Source of the DNA: JAKPRU01 sp029568995
Lineage (GTDB): Bacteria; Hinthialibacterota; Hinthialibacteria; Hinthialibacterales; JAKPRU01
Assembly (NCBI GenBank): GCA_035430965.1
Contig: DAOMHQ010000001.1
Span: 9,636 to 73,635, forward strand
Direction of reading: 5' to 3'
Length of the DNA stretch: 64,000 bases
The notes under the pieces are model-generated. The model saw nothing but the letters and a program-made list of their open reading frames with translations. It was not told the DNA's origin and searched no databases. Within the stretch, counting starts at the first letter, position 1. Each line of letters begins with the position of its first letter. Both the position numbers and the translations under genes were made by a program. Below are positions 9,464-18,493 of the stretch, in pieces.

Positions 9464-10813
9464 ATGGGACACAACAAGATCACACGTCGGTTGTTCTTGG
9501 CCGGCACGGCGGCAACGGCTCTGGCGGGCTGCGCCACACCTGCCCGCAGGCCGAAACTATCCAGAATGGGCTATCGATCCCCCAATGAAAAACTGAACAT
9601 CGCGGGAATCGGAGTCGGCGGCAAAGGCAGCAGCGATGTTGACAATGTCAGCTCCGAAAATATCGTGGCGCTTTGCGACGTGGACTGGAACAAAGCATCA
9701 GGAACCTTTGGCCGATACCCGAATGCGAAACGATATCGCGATTTTCGGGACATGCTGGAAAAAGAAGACCGGAATATCGACGCCTGCACAATTTCCACCA
9801 CGGACCATGTCCACGCCATCGCAGCCATGGCGGCCATGAAGATGGGCAAGCATGTGTATGTGCAGAAACCCCTCACCCATACGATCTACGAAGCGCGGAC
9901 TCTGACATTGGCAGCCCGGAAATACGGTGTTGCCACTCAAATGGGCAATCAGGGCCATTCCGGCGATGATGTTCGGAAGTTCTGCGAGTTGATCTGGTCG
10001 GGTATTATCGGAAATGTCCGAGAGGTTCATGCCTGGACCAACCGTCCGATCTGGCCCCAGGGAATTCCCGATCCGCTGCCGGAAGAACCCATCCCGGGGG
10101 ACCAGGATATCAACTGGGATCTCTGGATCGGACCAGCCCCATATCGGCCTTACAATGCCAAATATGCGCCGTTCAATTGGCGTGGCTGGTGGGATTTTGG
10201 GACCGGCGCTCTGGGGGATATGGGCTGCCACATTCTCGATCCCATCAACTGGGCGCTGCTCCTGGAATACCCGATCAGCGTGGAATGCGTCTCCCAGGAC
10301 GGCAAGAACGAACAGACTGCGCCCAATAAATCCGTTATCCGGTATGAATTCCCCGCGCGCGGAACCATGGCTCCGGTGACGGTATATTGGTATGACGGCG
10401 GTAACCTGCCCCAGCGCCCGAAGGAGATCCCGGAAGGGATCAAGCTGGCCGACGGCGACAACGGTTCGATTTTCATCGGCGACAACGGAGTGATTGCCAT
10501 CGGTACTTACGGTGGTAACCCGCAGATCTTCCCGGAATCGCTGGCGAAAGAATACAAGACACCCGATCCATTGATTCCCAGAGCGCCCGGACAGGACCAT
10601 GCCCGCGATTGGATCCAGGCCTGCATGGGCGGACCACCGTCATGCTCCAATTTCGATTACAGCGGTCCGTTTACGGAGTGGGTCCTGCTTGGCAATCTCT
10701 GCTTGCGCTGCGAAGGCAAGTTGTTGTGGGATGGCCCGAATATGCGGGTCACCAACAACTCCGAGGCCAATCAGTTTGTCCGGATGAAGTACCGGAAAGG
10801 CTGGCATCTCTGA
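9464..10813 (+). CDS. Tat-exported Gfo/Idh/MocA-family oxidoreductase
   Basis: 449-aa protein with a Tat signal (TRRLFLAG at residues 7-14) ending in LAGC, so possibly also a lipoprotein. An NAD-binding Rossmann motif GIGVGGKG lies near residue 48, and the family motif appears as VYVQKPLTHT (Gln in place of Glu of EKP, usual in this secreted subfamily). The C-terminal dehydrogenase domain contains WRGWWDFGTGALGDMGCH. The family oxidises or reduces sugars and inositols; export suggests periplasmic sugar modification. Start supported by AGGAG upstream. A hairpin terminator follows. Confidence 0.92.
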   Translation: MGHNKITRRLFLAGTAATALAGCATPARRPKLSRMGYRSPNEKLNIAGIGVGGKGSSDVDNVSSENIVALCDVDWNKASGTFGRYPNAKRYRDFRDMLEKEDRNIDACTISTTDHVHAIAAMAAMKMGKHVYVQKPLTHTIYEARTLTLAARKYGVATQMGNQGHSGDDVRKFCELIWSGIIGNVREVHAWTNRPIWPQGIPDPLPEEPIPGDQDINWDLWIGPAPYRPYNAKYAPFNWRGWWDFGTGALGDMGCHILDPINWALLLEYPISVECVSQDGKNEQTAPNKSVIRYEFPARGTMAPVTVYWYDGGNLPQRPKEIPEGIKLADGDNGSIFIGDNGVIAIGTYGGNPQIFPESLAKEYKTPDPLIPRAPGQDHARDWIQACMGGPPSCSNFDYSGPFTEWVLLGNLCLRCEGKLLWDGPNMRVTNNSEANQFVRMKYRKGWHL

Positions 10814-10842
10814 GCCAACCACCGCAGACTCCCGTCCCAACG

Positions 10843-10878
10843 CCCCCTCTCCCTCCGGGAGAGGATTGGGGTGAGGGG
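10843..10878. repeat. Dispersed repeat R1, copy b
   Basis: CCCCCTCTCCCTCCGGGAGA followed by GGATTGGGGTGAGGGG, immediately after the oxidoreductase gene. Confidence 0.85.
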
Positions 10879-10894
10879 ACAAACCGAAACAAAC

Positions 10895-10934
10895 AAAGCC
10901 GGTCTCCGCAATTCTTTGCGGGACCGGCTTTCTT
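10895..10934 (+). terminator. Hairpin terminator after oxidoreductase gene
   Basis: AAAGCCGGTC and GACCGGCTTT form the outer stem, with an inner CCGCA/TGCGG stem, followed by CTTC. The T-run is short, but the stem is strong and lies about 80 nt after the stop. Confidence 0.7.
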
Positions 10935-10954
10935 CATGCCTCTATGCTCCGAAA

Positions 10955-10991
10955 AACAAATCACCCCGCCGGTCGACTGACCGGCGGGGTG
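10955..10991 (-). terminator. Rho-independent terminator of the porin gene
   Basis: A perfect 13-bp stem (CACCCCGCCGGTC) with a 4-nt loop at 10962-10991. On the minus strand it is followed by ATTTGTTTTTC, and it lies about 26 nt after the porin stop codon. Confidence 0.85.
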
Positions 10992-11017
10992 TAAACTCTC
11001 ATATCCGTATCGACTGT

Positions 11018-12613
11018 TTAGAATCTGTACAGAAGCTGGAAGCGGATGAACCAGGCGTCATCGTCATTCAGGAAGTAATCGCCCGGAGCAAAATATTCCG
11101 CGAGGAAGTGTCCGTCCAGGTATTCGTTGAACTTGTATGTGGTCATCCACTGGAGGTTGTGTCCCATTTCATCGCCGTCGTCGGGACCGTTGTCCTCATC
11201 GGCCATGAAATAGACATATCGAAGCATCTGGCCCATTTTCGCTGTCGGGCTGAGGTCGATTCGTACCTCCGGGAGAATCATGTTCGACCAGACACCGAGG
11301 TTGGGGTCATTCTGTCCCGTACGAACTTTAAAGCCGTCATACATCGTATACACAAAGAGTTCGCTGTATTTTGGCCATTGGGAATAGAAGTCATCCCAGC
11401 CTTCGTAGTCGCTGCTGTCGGGATCATCGCCGCTCAAGTAGGAGATTCCCGCCTTGAGCGACGGTTTCCACATCCAGTCGTTCTGCTTCAGCTGGCCCCA
11501 GATCAGGCCGCCCCACGCATCCCGGTCTTCTTTGCCCAGACTGTCGCCATGCTGGAACGGATTTGCCGTCACATTGGCATTTGCGGCCATAGCGGCAACT
11601 CGTGCGTCATAATTCGTCCAGTCGATCTTGCCCCACTCTTTTCCACCTTCAGCTGCCATGCTGAGTGTGGTTCCTTCGAAGATGTCGGTCTTGAGGGTTG
11701 TCCGGGCACCCAGCAGCAAGGTCTGTTCTTTCGGGGATAGATCAATGCGGTTCGCTGCGAATTCGGGTTTGTCGTTCTTATTCCGATAGAGAAGGTATGG
11801 CTCGATTCCCCAGCTGTCGTTTACATTGTACTTTGTGTAGATTCCGTAGAGATCCTCATCATCCGCAAACTGGGTATCGTTCTCCTGCACTTTTGCGGCG
11901 AACACATCGATATTTCCATTCTCAAATGGATACGAGAACTTCATCGCGTCAAAGCTGAGTGTCTGCGACCCATCATATGGAGATCCGTCCAGAATGACAA
12001 ATCCCTCACCATACACTAGATCCTGGCGACCGATCCTCGTGTTGATTCCCGTGTCGAATACGTTGTTCCAGTCCACAAAAGCGTTGTCGAAGGCGACATC
12101 CTTTGCCTCGACATCGTACCCGGGCATTTCGTTGTCCTGACCGTATAACCATTCCTTATGCAGCTTGAAAAAAGCCCTCATATCATTATTCATCTGCCAA
12201 TCGAAGAAGACGCGAGGTCGGAAACGATAGTATTCCCTTGTGTCGTCCGGCAATCTGGGAATGTCCCAGCCGTCGTCATCAAAATCCCACAAGTTCTCCG
12301 CGTATGTTGGTCGGAAACGCAGATCGCCGCCGATCTTAAGGCTCTTCGAAATTCCACCCAGTGGCATTACCTCGACGGGGGTCACCGCTCTGCCCGTTTG
12401 CCATGCATCGAAAGCCCCCCCGGTGGGGGTGGCTTTGACGGCCTCTTTTGTCTGCTCCACAGCGGCTTTCATAGCCTGGAGTTCTGTCTCCAATGCCTTG
12501 ATCCGAGATTCGAGATCTTCCACTCGATCCGCCCACACTCCACCGGAAGATAGCAGACATACTGCCATCGCGACCAGTCCTACTCTCAACACCCACGATT
12601 TACGTAGTTTCAC
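11018..12613 (-). CDS. Outer-membrane beta-barrel porin (alginate-export/OprP-like)
   Basis: 531-aa protein with a signal peptide (residues 1-28), a coiled-coil segment (DLESRIKALETELQAMKAAV) as seen at the N-terminus of many porins, and then a long barrel with alternating aromatic strands such as LKIGGDLRFRPTYAE, YYRFRPRVFFDWQM and GINTRIGRQDLVYGEG. The last residue is Phe (FQLLYRF), the usual BAM recognition signal. It probably lets small organic or sugar solutes into the periplasm. A strong terminator follows. Its position after the ior/paa operon may be coincidental, since a gap of about 80 bp separates them. Confidence 0.88.
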   Translation of the reverse strand: MKLRKSWVLRVGLVAMAVCLLSSGGVWADRVEDLESRIKALETELQAMKAAVEQTKEAVKATPTGGAFDAWQTGRAVTPVEVMPLGGISKSLKIGGDLRFRPTYAENLWDFDDDGWDIPRLPDDTREYYRFRPRVFFDWQMNNDMRAFFKLHKEWLYGQDNEMPGYDVEAKDVAFDNAFVDWNNVFDTGINTRIGRQDLVYGEGFVILDGSPYDGSQTLSFDAMKFSYPFENGNIDVFAAKVQENDTQFADDEDLYGIYTKYNVNDSWGIEPYLLYRNKNDKPEFAANRIDLSPKEQTLLLGARTTLKTDIFEGTTLSMAAEGGKEWGKIDWTNYDARVAAMAANANVTANPFQHGDSLGKEDRDAWGGLIWGQLKQNDWMWKPSLKAGISYLSGDDPDSSDYEGWDDFYSQWPKYSELFVYTMYDGFKVRTGQNDPNLGVWSNMILPEVRIDLSPTAKMGQMLRYVYFMADEDNGPDDGDEMGHNLQWMTTYKFNEYLDGHFLAEYFAPGDYFLNDDDAWFIRFQLLYRF

Positions 12614-12694
12614 GGCGTTCCCCCTGTTTCTTGAGGAATGTTAGTTCGGGCGCAATCATTGCTCAAAATTTGTGAAATTTCAACCCCTTGCGCA

Positions 12695-14026
12695 TTAAAA
12701 ATTGCGATTATCGATCACTCTTTTGGATTTTCCGATCGCTCTTTCCAGGGTTCTGTGTTCCACAAGGGTAATTTTGACCGAAATTCCCAGTGCGGTGTGG
12801 AGCCGCTGACGCAGTTTTTCCTCCAGGGCACGCATCCCCTTCATCTCGTCCGAAAAGACCTCTCCCCGCACTTCGACCTGGACCTCGATAGTATCCAGCG
12901 CCTCTTTTCGCCCCAGAATGATCTGGTAGAACGGCTGCACACCTTCCACTTCCAGCAAGATCTCTTCAATTTGGGACGGAAAGACATTCACACCGCGGAC
13001 AATCAGCATATCGTCGTTGCGCCCCTGAACCTTGGTCATACGGACAGTGGTTCGCCCGCATGAACACGGGTCCGGGATGAGTCTGCAGATATCCCGTGTC
13101 CGGTAGCGGATAACGGGGAGGGCTTCCTTGGTGAGCGCGGTGAGCACCAATTCGCCTTCTTCGCCTATGGCCTTCGATTGACCCGTATCGGGGTCGATGA
13201 CCTCGGCAAGAAAATGGTCTTCGGAGATGTGCAGACCGTTCTTGACGGGACATTCGCCGGAGACCCCCGGCCCGATGATTTCGGACAGGCCGTAGTTGTC
13301 GGTCGCAGAGATCCCAAGGCCGGCCTCGATTTCACGCCTCATATTCTCCGACCAGGGTTCGCCACCGAAAAGCCCGAAGCGAAGATGGATGTCTTTACCA
13401 GGCTTAACTCCTTCTTTTTCAAGGAAATCGGCGATGTGAAGCGCGTAGGAGGGCGTACAGACTAACGCGGTAGCCTTCATGGCGCGCATCAGTTCGATCT
13501 GCCGCAGCGTGTTGCCGCTGGAGGCAGGAATCACCGCCGCACCAATCTTCTCCGCTCCGTAATGCAGACCGAATCCGCCTGTGAACAGGCCGTACCCAAA
13601 TGCCACCTGAAGAATGTCTGAAGGGCCGACCCCCCCGGCGCGGATGATTCGGGCCACCAGGTCAGACCACAAATCCAGATCGTTTCGAGTATACGCAACG
13701 ACCGTCGGATGCCCCGTGGTTCCGGAAGAGGCGTGCAGACGGACCACCCGGTCCATCGAAACGGCCATCATTTCCGTCATGCTGTATGTCCGGACGTCGT
13801 CCTTGGTGGTAAACGGCAGTCGCTGAAGGTCATCCAGAGAACGAATATCCTCCGGATGAATTCCGGCATCCCGGAACACCCGCTGGTAATAGGGCACCTG
13901 CGCATCCGCCCGGCGGATCAGGTCCTGCAAACGTCTCAGCTGGAGTGCCTGAAGCTCGTGCCTTGGCAGGCACTCCATTGTTGGATCCCAAATATTCTCA
14001 ATACTGTTGGTGCAATGAACTTCCAT
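12695..14026 (-). CDS. paaK: Phenylacetate-CoA ligase family protein (second paralogue)
   Basis: 443-aa adenylate-forming CoA ligase. The AMP-binding loop is visible as ASSGTTGHP, followed by the GLSEIIGPGV and YRTRDIC motifs and the C-terminal GRNDDMLIVRGVNVFPSQIE segment. It should convert phenylacetate or a related aryl acid plus ATP and CoA to acyl-CoA. It ends the iorA-iorB-paaK-ACT-paaK operon, starting 20 bp after the ACT gene. It is clearly paralogous to the gene at 14475-15806. No strong ribosome-binding site is seen; ATG 13978 (MECLPRHE) is an alternative start. Confidence 0.9.
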   Translation of the reverse strand: MEVHCTNSIENIWDPTMECLPRHELQALQLRRLQDLIRRADAQVPYYQRVFRDAGIHPEDIRSLDDLQRLPFTTKDDVRTYSMTEMMAVSMDRVVRLHASSGTTGHPTVVAYTRNDLDLWSDLVARIIRAGGVGPSDILQVAFGYGLFTGGFGLHYGAEKIGAAVIPASSGNTLRQIELMRAMKATALVCTPSYALHIADFLEKEGVKPGKDIHLRFGLFGGEPWSENMRREIEAGLGISATDNYGLSEIIGPGVSGECPVKNGLHISEDHFLAEVIDPDTGQSKAIGEEGELVLTALTKEALPVIRYRTRDICRLIPDPCSCGRTTVRMTKVQGRNDDMLIVRGVNVFPSQIEEILLEVEGVQPFYQIILGRKEALDTIEVQVEVRGEVFSDEMKGMRALEEKLRQRLHTALGISVKITLVEHRTLERAIGKSKRVIDNRNF

Positions 14027-14046
14027 TCAACTTGTTTCCAATTGAC

Positions 14047-14478
14047 CTACATACTATGAACCCGACTGCCGTTCAGCGCCTGATATCCTTCCTTTGTGAG
14101 AATCCCAAGTGCCTGATCAGGATCCTCGAAGCGGAAAACCATGATGGCTCTGTCCTCGACACGGTCCAGAAATCCATACAGATACTCCACGTTGATTCCG
14201 GCCTTGCCCAGAATGTTGAGAATCGCGGCCAGTGCTCCTGGCCGATCCGGAATTTCAACGGCGACCACCTGGGTCTCCTTAACTGTAATCCCTTCATTTT
14301 TCAGGACTTCCAGTGCCTTATCGGTCTTGTCCACAATCAGACGGATAATGCCGAAATCGGCGGTATCCGCCAAAGCGATAGCCCGGATATTGACCCCGGC
14401 GCGGCCCAGGATTCCCGTTACCTCCGCCATCCGTCCCGCCTGGTTCTCCAGGAAAATAGAAATTTGTCGTAATTTCAT
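14047..14478 (-). CDS. Tandem ACT-domain protein
   Basis: 143-aa protein made of two ACT domains: residues 1-68 (QISIFLENQAGRMAEVTGIL) and 70-143 (VVAVEIPDRPGALAAILNIL). ACT domains bind amino acids, so it probably senses aromatic or branched amino acids for this pathway; the same small gene accompanies ior/paaK clusters in many anaerobes. The start overlaps the upstream paaK stop by 4 nt (ATGA), indicating translational coupling. It has no enzymatic domain. Confidence 0.9.
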   Translation of the reverse strand: MKLRQISIFLENQAGRMAEVTGILGRAGVNIRAIALADTADFGIIRLIVDKTDKALEVLKNEGITVKETQVVAVEIPDRPGALAAILNILGKAGINVEYLYGFLDRVEDRAIMVFRFEDPDQALGILTKEGYQALNGSRVHSM

Positions 14479-15806
14479 GACACCTTACCTCCTGTCTCCG
14501 GTCCGTTTTCAAGCGTTCTTCGATCCACAACCCGTTTCGCCTTGCCCATGCTTCGCTCAATCGTTTTCGGTTCGACCAAGCGAACCACGGCGCTGATGCC
14601 CAAGACGCTTTCAATTTCCTTGCGAATCTTGTGTTGCAGTTCCTCCAATTTCCGGACTTCATCCGAAAAGATCTGTTCTCTGACCTCCACTCGGATCTCC
14701 AATTCATCCATCGATCCTCGCTTGTCGACAACGATCAGATAATGAGGTTCGGTTTCCTCGATCTCCATTAAGACGCTTTCAATTTGGGATGGGAATACAT
14801 TCACGCCACGGATGATCAGCATGTCATCCGTTCGTCCGCTGGTTCGTTCCATTCGAGTTGCCGTTCTGCCGCATCGGCAGGGTTCCGTGGTCAGACGGCT
14901 GATGTCGCGTGTCCGGAATCGGATGGTCGGGAATGCCTGCTTGGTGATGCAAGTAAACACCAGTTCGCCCTTTTCGCCCTCCGGCAAGACTTCGCCGGTG
15001 TCCGGGTTTACGATTTCCGGGATAAAGTGGTCGTCACAGATATGAAGGCCGTCCTGATACTCGCACTCGCTGGAGACTCCCGGCCCGATGATCTCGGAAA
15101 GGCCATAGATGTCGTAGGCTTTCAGCCCCATCCGCTCTTCAATCTCGTTGCGCATGGAGTTGGACCAGGGTTCCGCTCCGAACACCCCTGCTTTCAGCTT
15201 CAGCTTGCTCCGATCCACCTTCATCTCGTCCATCATCTCTGCGATGCAGAGAGAATACGACGGCGTACAGGCGAGCATGGTCACTCCAAAGTCTTCAAAC
15301 AACATCACTTGACGTTTCGTGTTACCGCCGGAGATGGGAATCACTGTGGCCCCGATCTTTTCGGCGCCGTAATGGAGACCCAATCCGCCGGTAAACAGGC
15401 CATATCCATAAGCCACCTGAATGATGTCATCCGGGCCGCCGCCTGCGCAGCAGATCGTGCGGGCGATGGTTTCCGCCCAGAGATCCACATCTTCCCTGGT
15501 GTACCCCACTACGACCGGCTTGCCGGTCGTCCCGGATGAGGAATGGATGCGGACAACATCTTTGAGAGGTACGGCGAACAGGCCAAACGGATAGTTGTCT
15601 CGAAGATCGTCCTTCGAGGTGAACGGAAACTTCTGCAAGTCTTCGAGATGTTTGAGGTCGTCGGGCTTCACGCCCGCCTCATCGAACTTTCGTCGGTACG
15701 CCGGGATGGTCTCGTACACGCGGCGGAGTGTGCGACGAAGCCGATACAGCTGCAGAGCGCGACGCTCCTCACGAGGGAGACATTCCATCTCTTGGTTCCA
15801 GATCAT
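14475..15806 (-). CDS. paaK: Phenylacetate-CoA ligase family protein (first paralogue)
   Basis: 443-aa adenylate-forming ligase with SSGTTGKPVV (AMP loop), YGLSEIIGPGV, FRTRDISRL and GRTDDMLIIRGVNVFPSQIE. It activates aryl acids such as phenylacetate or indoleacetate to CoA thioesters. In this context it may instead run towards ATP formation, recovering energy from acyl-CoA made by the ferredoxin oxidoreductase (known for related fermentations; inference here). It begins 20 bp after iorB, with AGGGGG upstream, and overlaps the ACT gene by 4 nt. Confidence 0.92.
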   Translation of the reverse strand: MIWNQEMECLPREERRALQLYRLRRTLRRVYETIPAYRRKFDEAGVKPDDLKHLEDLQKFPFTSKDDLRDNYPFGLFAVPLKDVVRIHSSSGTTGKPVVVGYTREDVDLWAETIARTICCAGGGPDDIIQVAYGYGLFTGGLGLHYGAEKIGATVIPISGGNTKRQVMLFEDFGVTMLACTPSYSLCIAEMMDEMKVDRSKLKLKAGVFGAEPWSNSMRNEIEERMGLKAYDIYGLSEIIGPGVSSECEYQDGLHICDDHFIPEIVNPDTGEVLPEGEKGELVFTCITKQAFPTIRFRTRDISRLTTEPCRCGRTATRMERTSGRTDDMLIIRGVNVFPSQIESVLMEIEETEPHYLIVVDKRGSMDELEIRVEVREQIFSDEVRKLEELQHKIRKEIESVLGISAVVRLVEPKTIERSMGKAKRVVDRRTLENGPETGGKVS

Positions 15807-15826
15807 GATGCGATCCCCCTGTCTTG

Positions 15827-16309
15827 TTATGAAACACTGGCGGTTCCTCGATCAAAGGCCGCCATGTTGACTTCCAGGTATTTTTCCGGGACCACGGAGC
15901 GGATGGCTGAATGCCATGCTTCGGGGGCAAACGGTAGATAGTGAGACAGAATCCCCAGCAGATATAGGTTGCCCCACTTATTTTTCAATTCTTCCTCGGC
16001 ATTGGCGACGGACGGATCGATGACCACTCCCCCTGGTCGGACCTGTGACCGGCTTCGGGCGCTTTCCCGTGCGTGAACGGCCACCAGGATATCGACCATC
16101 CCCTGTGGAATCAGCGGGCTGTGCACCTTCTTCCCGAAACGGATCTGGCTGGAGACACTTCCCCCACGTTGCGCCATGCCATGGACTTCACTCTGTTTGA
16201 CATCATATCCCGCATGAAATGCCGCCAGGGCCGTGATGCCGCTCGCCACAAGAATCCCCTGGCCGCCAAGGCCCGCGAAAAGGATGCTTCGGGTTTCTTC
16301 GCCGCTCAT
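15827..16309 (-). CDS. iorB: Indolepyruvate ferredoxin oxidoreductase, beta subunit
   Basis: 160-aa gamma-domain-type subunit with the family signature GLGGQGILVASG near the N-terminus and KQSEVHGMAQRGGSV. With IorA it oxidatively decarboxylates aryl-2-oxoacids (from Trp, Phe, Tyr transamination) to aryl-acetyl-CoA, reducing ferredoxin; this implies anaerobic or low-oxygen metabolism. It is slightly shorter than the usual length of about 190 residues. The start overlaps the iorA stop by 4 nt (ATGA). Confidence 0.92.
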   Translation of the reverse strand: MSGEETRSILFAGLGGQGILVASGITALAAFHAGYDVKQSEVHGMAQRGGSVSSQIRFGKKVHSPLIPQGMVDILVAVHARESARSRSQVRPGGVVIDPSVANAEEELKNKWGNLYLLGILSHYLPFAPEAWHSAIRSVVPEKYLEVNMAAFDRGTASVS

Positions 16310-18063
16310 GATTTCTCCTCAACAACCTGAATCGCGCCCAATTCGCACACCTGCCGACATAAGTCGCACCCGACACACAGGATCGGGTCGATATACTTCC
16401 CGTTATCCCCTTCACGAATTGCGGGGCATCCCAACTCCATGCAATTCCCACAATCCGTGCAGAGATCCAAGTCGATTCGATAGGGTGTTCTGCGTCCCCG
16501 TTCGACCAGGACGCAGGAGGTTTTCACAATAATGACAGAAGGTTCCCGCCGGACCAATGCTTCTTTGATTGTCCGCCGGACAAGGTCGAGGTTGTATGCG
16601 CCGATCGTATGGGCATCTTTCACGCCCAAGGCTCTGCACAGTGCCTCCAGATCCACGGCGGGCGCAGGAGTTCCGTCCAAACGAAATCCGGTTCCAGGAT
16701 GGTGCTGGCGACCCGTCATGGCCGTGGTGGAATTATCCAGGATGATCGTCGTCGTTGATCCTCCATTATAGACGATATCCAATAAGGAGGTGATCCCGGA
16801 GTGCAGGAACGTGGAGTCGCCGATCACGGCGACGGTGGTCTCCGAGGCGGACGGCCCGTGCGCTTTTTCAATCCCGAACGCATGAGAGACCCCGCCGCCC
16901 ATGTTCACGCAGGTGTGCATGGCACTCAGGGGCGGCAGTGCTCCCAGGGTATAGCAGCCGATATCGCCGGTCACTTCGACGCCGAGTTCCTTCAGGACAG
17001 CAAATGTGGATCGGTGCGGACACCCCGGACACATCACCGGCGGGGCAGGGGGTGGCCCTTCTGATGCTGAAATCTCGCAAACCGGTTTCCCAAGCATCCT
17101 GGCGACCCTGTCCGGGTCCAGCTCGCCCAATTTCCATGACGATCCCAGGTCTTCCACTTCAATCCCCAGGGCACGGACCTGGTCCGTCAGATAGGTATCG
17201 AGTTCTTCAATGACAAAGACTTTCTCATGATTTTCTGCAAACCGGTTCACGGATTCATCTGGGAACGGATGGGTCATCACCAGTCGAAGGATATCGAAAT
17301 CCGGGGCGATCTCGCGGACGTATTGGTAACAGACGCCGGAGGTGATTACTCCCGTCTTCCCGTCTCCGGTTCCTTTTTCGCCGAGAACCCATTTTTCGGT
17401 CTCGCGCCGAAGGCCGGCAAGCCGCTCCAACTTAATCGCCGCCCGTTGTCGTGCAAAGGACGGCAGCATGACATACTTCGGAGGTGAGAGCGGGACCCGT
17501 TCGAGAGCGGGACGTGTTTCCGGTTCCTGCAACTCCACAATGCCTTTGGAATGCGAAATACGCGTGGTCACTCGCAGCAGCACAGGGGTATCGAATCGTT
17601 CGCTCAGGTTGAATGCTTCTCGCGTAAGACGGCGGGCTTCCTCGCTATCGCACGGTTCGAACATGGGAATTCCTGCGAAACGCGCGAAAAAGCGGTTGTC
17701 CTGCTCATTCTGGGAGCTATGCATCCCCGGATCGTCCGCCGTGACAATCACCATGCCGCCCCCCACTCCGGTATAAGCCAGTGTCATGAGCGGATCGGCG
17801 GCCACATTCAGGCCCACGTGTTTCATCGTGACAATGGCCCGCGCACCGGAAAACGAAGCCCCGGAGGCAACTTCGAGAGCGACTTTTTCGTTCACAGACC
17901 ATTCCACACTCACCCCCGGGTAATTTCGCAGGTTCTCCAGGATCTCGGTGCTGGGGGTACCGGGATAAGCTGTGCCGACCCGCACTCCGGCCTCATACGC
18001 GCCCCGCGCAATAGCCTCATTGCCGGATAAAAGGGCCTGATTCTTTCGAGCGGATTCATTCAT
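16306..18063 (-). CDS. iorA: Indolepyruvate ferredoxin oxidoreductase, alpha subunit
   Basis: 585-aa subunit. It begins with the pyrimidine-binding domain (GNEAIARGAYEAGVRVGTAY), has a TPP-binding segment (GDSTFLHSG, then LDNSTTAMTG) and ends in a 2[4Fe-4S] domain with Cx2Cx2Cx4CP and Cx2Cx2Cx3C. It carries out TPP-dependent oxidation of aryl-2-oxoacids with ferredoxin as acceptor. It is the first gene of the leftward five-gene operon, which has two 4-nt overlaps. No strong ribosome-binding site is visible at the ATG at 18063. Confidence 0.94.
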   Translation of the reverse strand: MNESARKNQALLSGNEAIARGAYEAGVRVGTAYPGTPSTEILENLRNYPGVSVEWSVNEKVALEVASGASFSGARAIVTMKHVGLNVAADPLMTLAYTGVGGGMVIVTADDPGMHSSQNEQDNRFFARFAGIPMFEPCDSEEARRLTREAFNLSERFDTPVLLRVTTRISHSKGIVELQEPETRPALERVPLSPPKYVMLPSFARQRAAIKLERLAGLRRETEKWVLGEKGTGDGKTGVITSGVCYQYVREIAPDFDILRLVMTHPFPDESVNRFAENHEKVFVIEELDTYLTDQVRALGIEVEDLGSSWKLGELDPDRVARMLGKPVCEISASEGPPPAPPVMCPGCPHRSTFAVLKELGVEVTGDIGCYTLGALPPLSAMHTCVNMGGGVSHAFGIEKAHGPSASETTVAVIGDSTFLHSGITSLLDIVYNGGSTTTIILDNSTTAMTGRQHHPGTGFRLDGTPAPAVDLEALCRALGVKDAHTIGAYNLDLVRRTIKEALVRREPSVIIVKTSCVLVERGRRTPYRIDLDLCTDCGNCMELGCPAIREGDNGKYIDPILCVGCDLCRQVCELGAIQVVEEKS

Positions 18064-18193
18064 GATTTTGATTGTAACTCTATTGCCGGACTCAACTTAT
18101 CGGTGCAGCCGGTATTCGAGAATGAAAACTTCCATAGACCGAGTTTGAAACGATACGCGAAGAATAGGGGAGGATCAAGTAAACCGGGATGGG

Positions 18194-18361
18194 TTATGCT
18201 GTGCCTTCGAGAGAAACTGCCAGGCAGCCTTCTATCGCTTCGTGAAGGTTGGACATCAGATCTTCCAGAGTTTCCCCCTCCGTGGCACAACCGGGTATTG
18301 CGGTGACTTCAGCCCAATAGCCCCCCTCCTCTGTCTCATGAATGACGACCTTGATTTTCAT
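18194..18361 (-). CDS. HicB-family antitoxin-like protein, solitary
   Basis: A 55-aa gene with the HicB fold pattern: MKIKVVIHETEEGGYWAEVT, then IPGCATEGETLEDLMSNLHE and a C-terminal helix. There is no DNA-binding domain and no HicA toxin gene on either side. GAGGTG lies about 7 nt before the ATG at 18361. Solitary HicB proteins of this length are common and may be regulators or remnants. It lies between iorA and the divergent prepilin gene. Confidence 0.82.
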   Translation of the reverse strand: MKIKVVIHETEEGGYWAEVTAIPGCATEGETLEDLMSNLHEAIEGCLAVSLEGTA

Positions 18362-18493
18362 TGCACACCTCATACCGTTGGCGCGATATGTCTTAAGTTA
18401 TCATGAAAAGAGCGGATCAGGAGAGTCTCGACTCACTTGGAGGTGAATTCTATTTGTGGTGTAGTATTCCAATGATTCCAAAAGGAGGAGGCT

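Noticed and set aside
9698..10600. 300-codon reverse frame opposite the Gfo/Idh/MocA gene
   Set aside because: No recognisable motif; the forward gene has Tat signal and Rossmann motif.
18060..18290. 76-codon reverse frame starting with TTG as a possible HicA partner
   Set aside because: It overlaps the HicB-like gene in another frame and shows no HicA motif such as GSxH.
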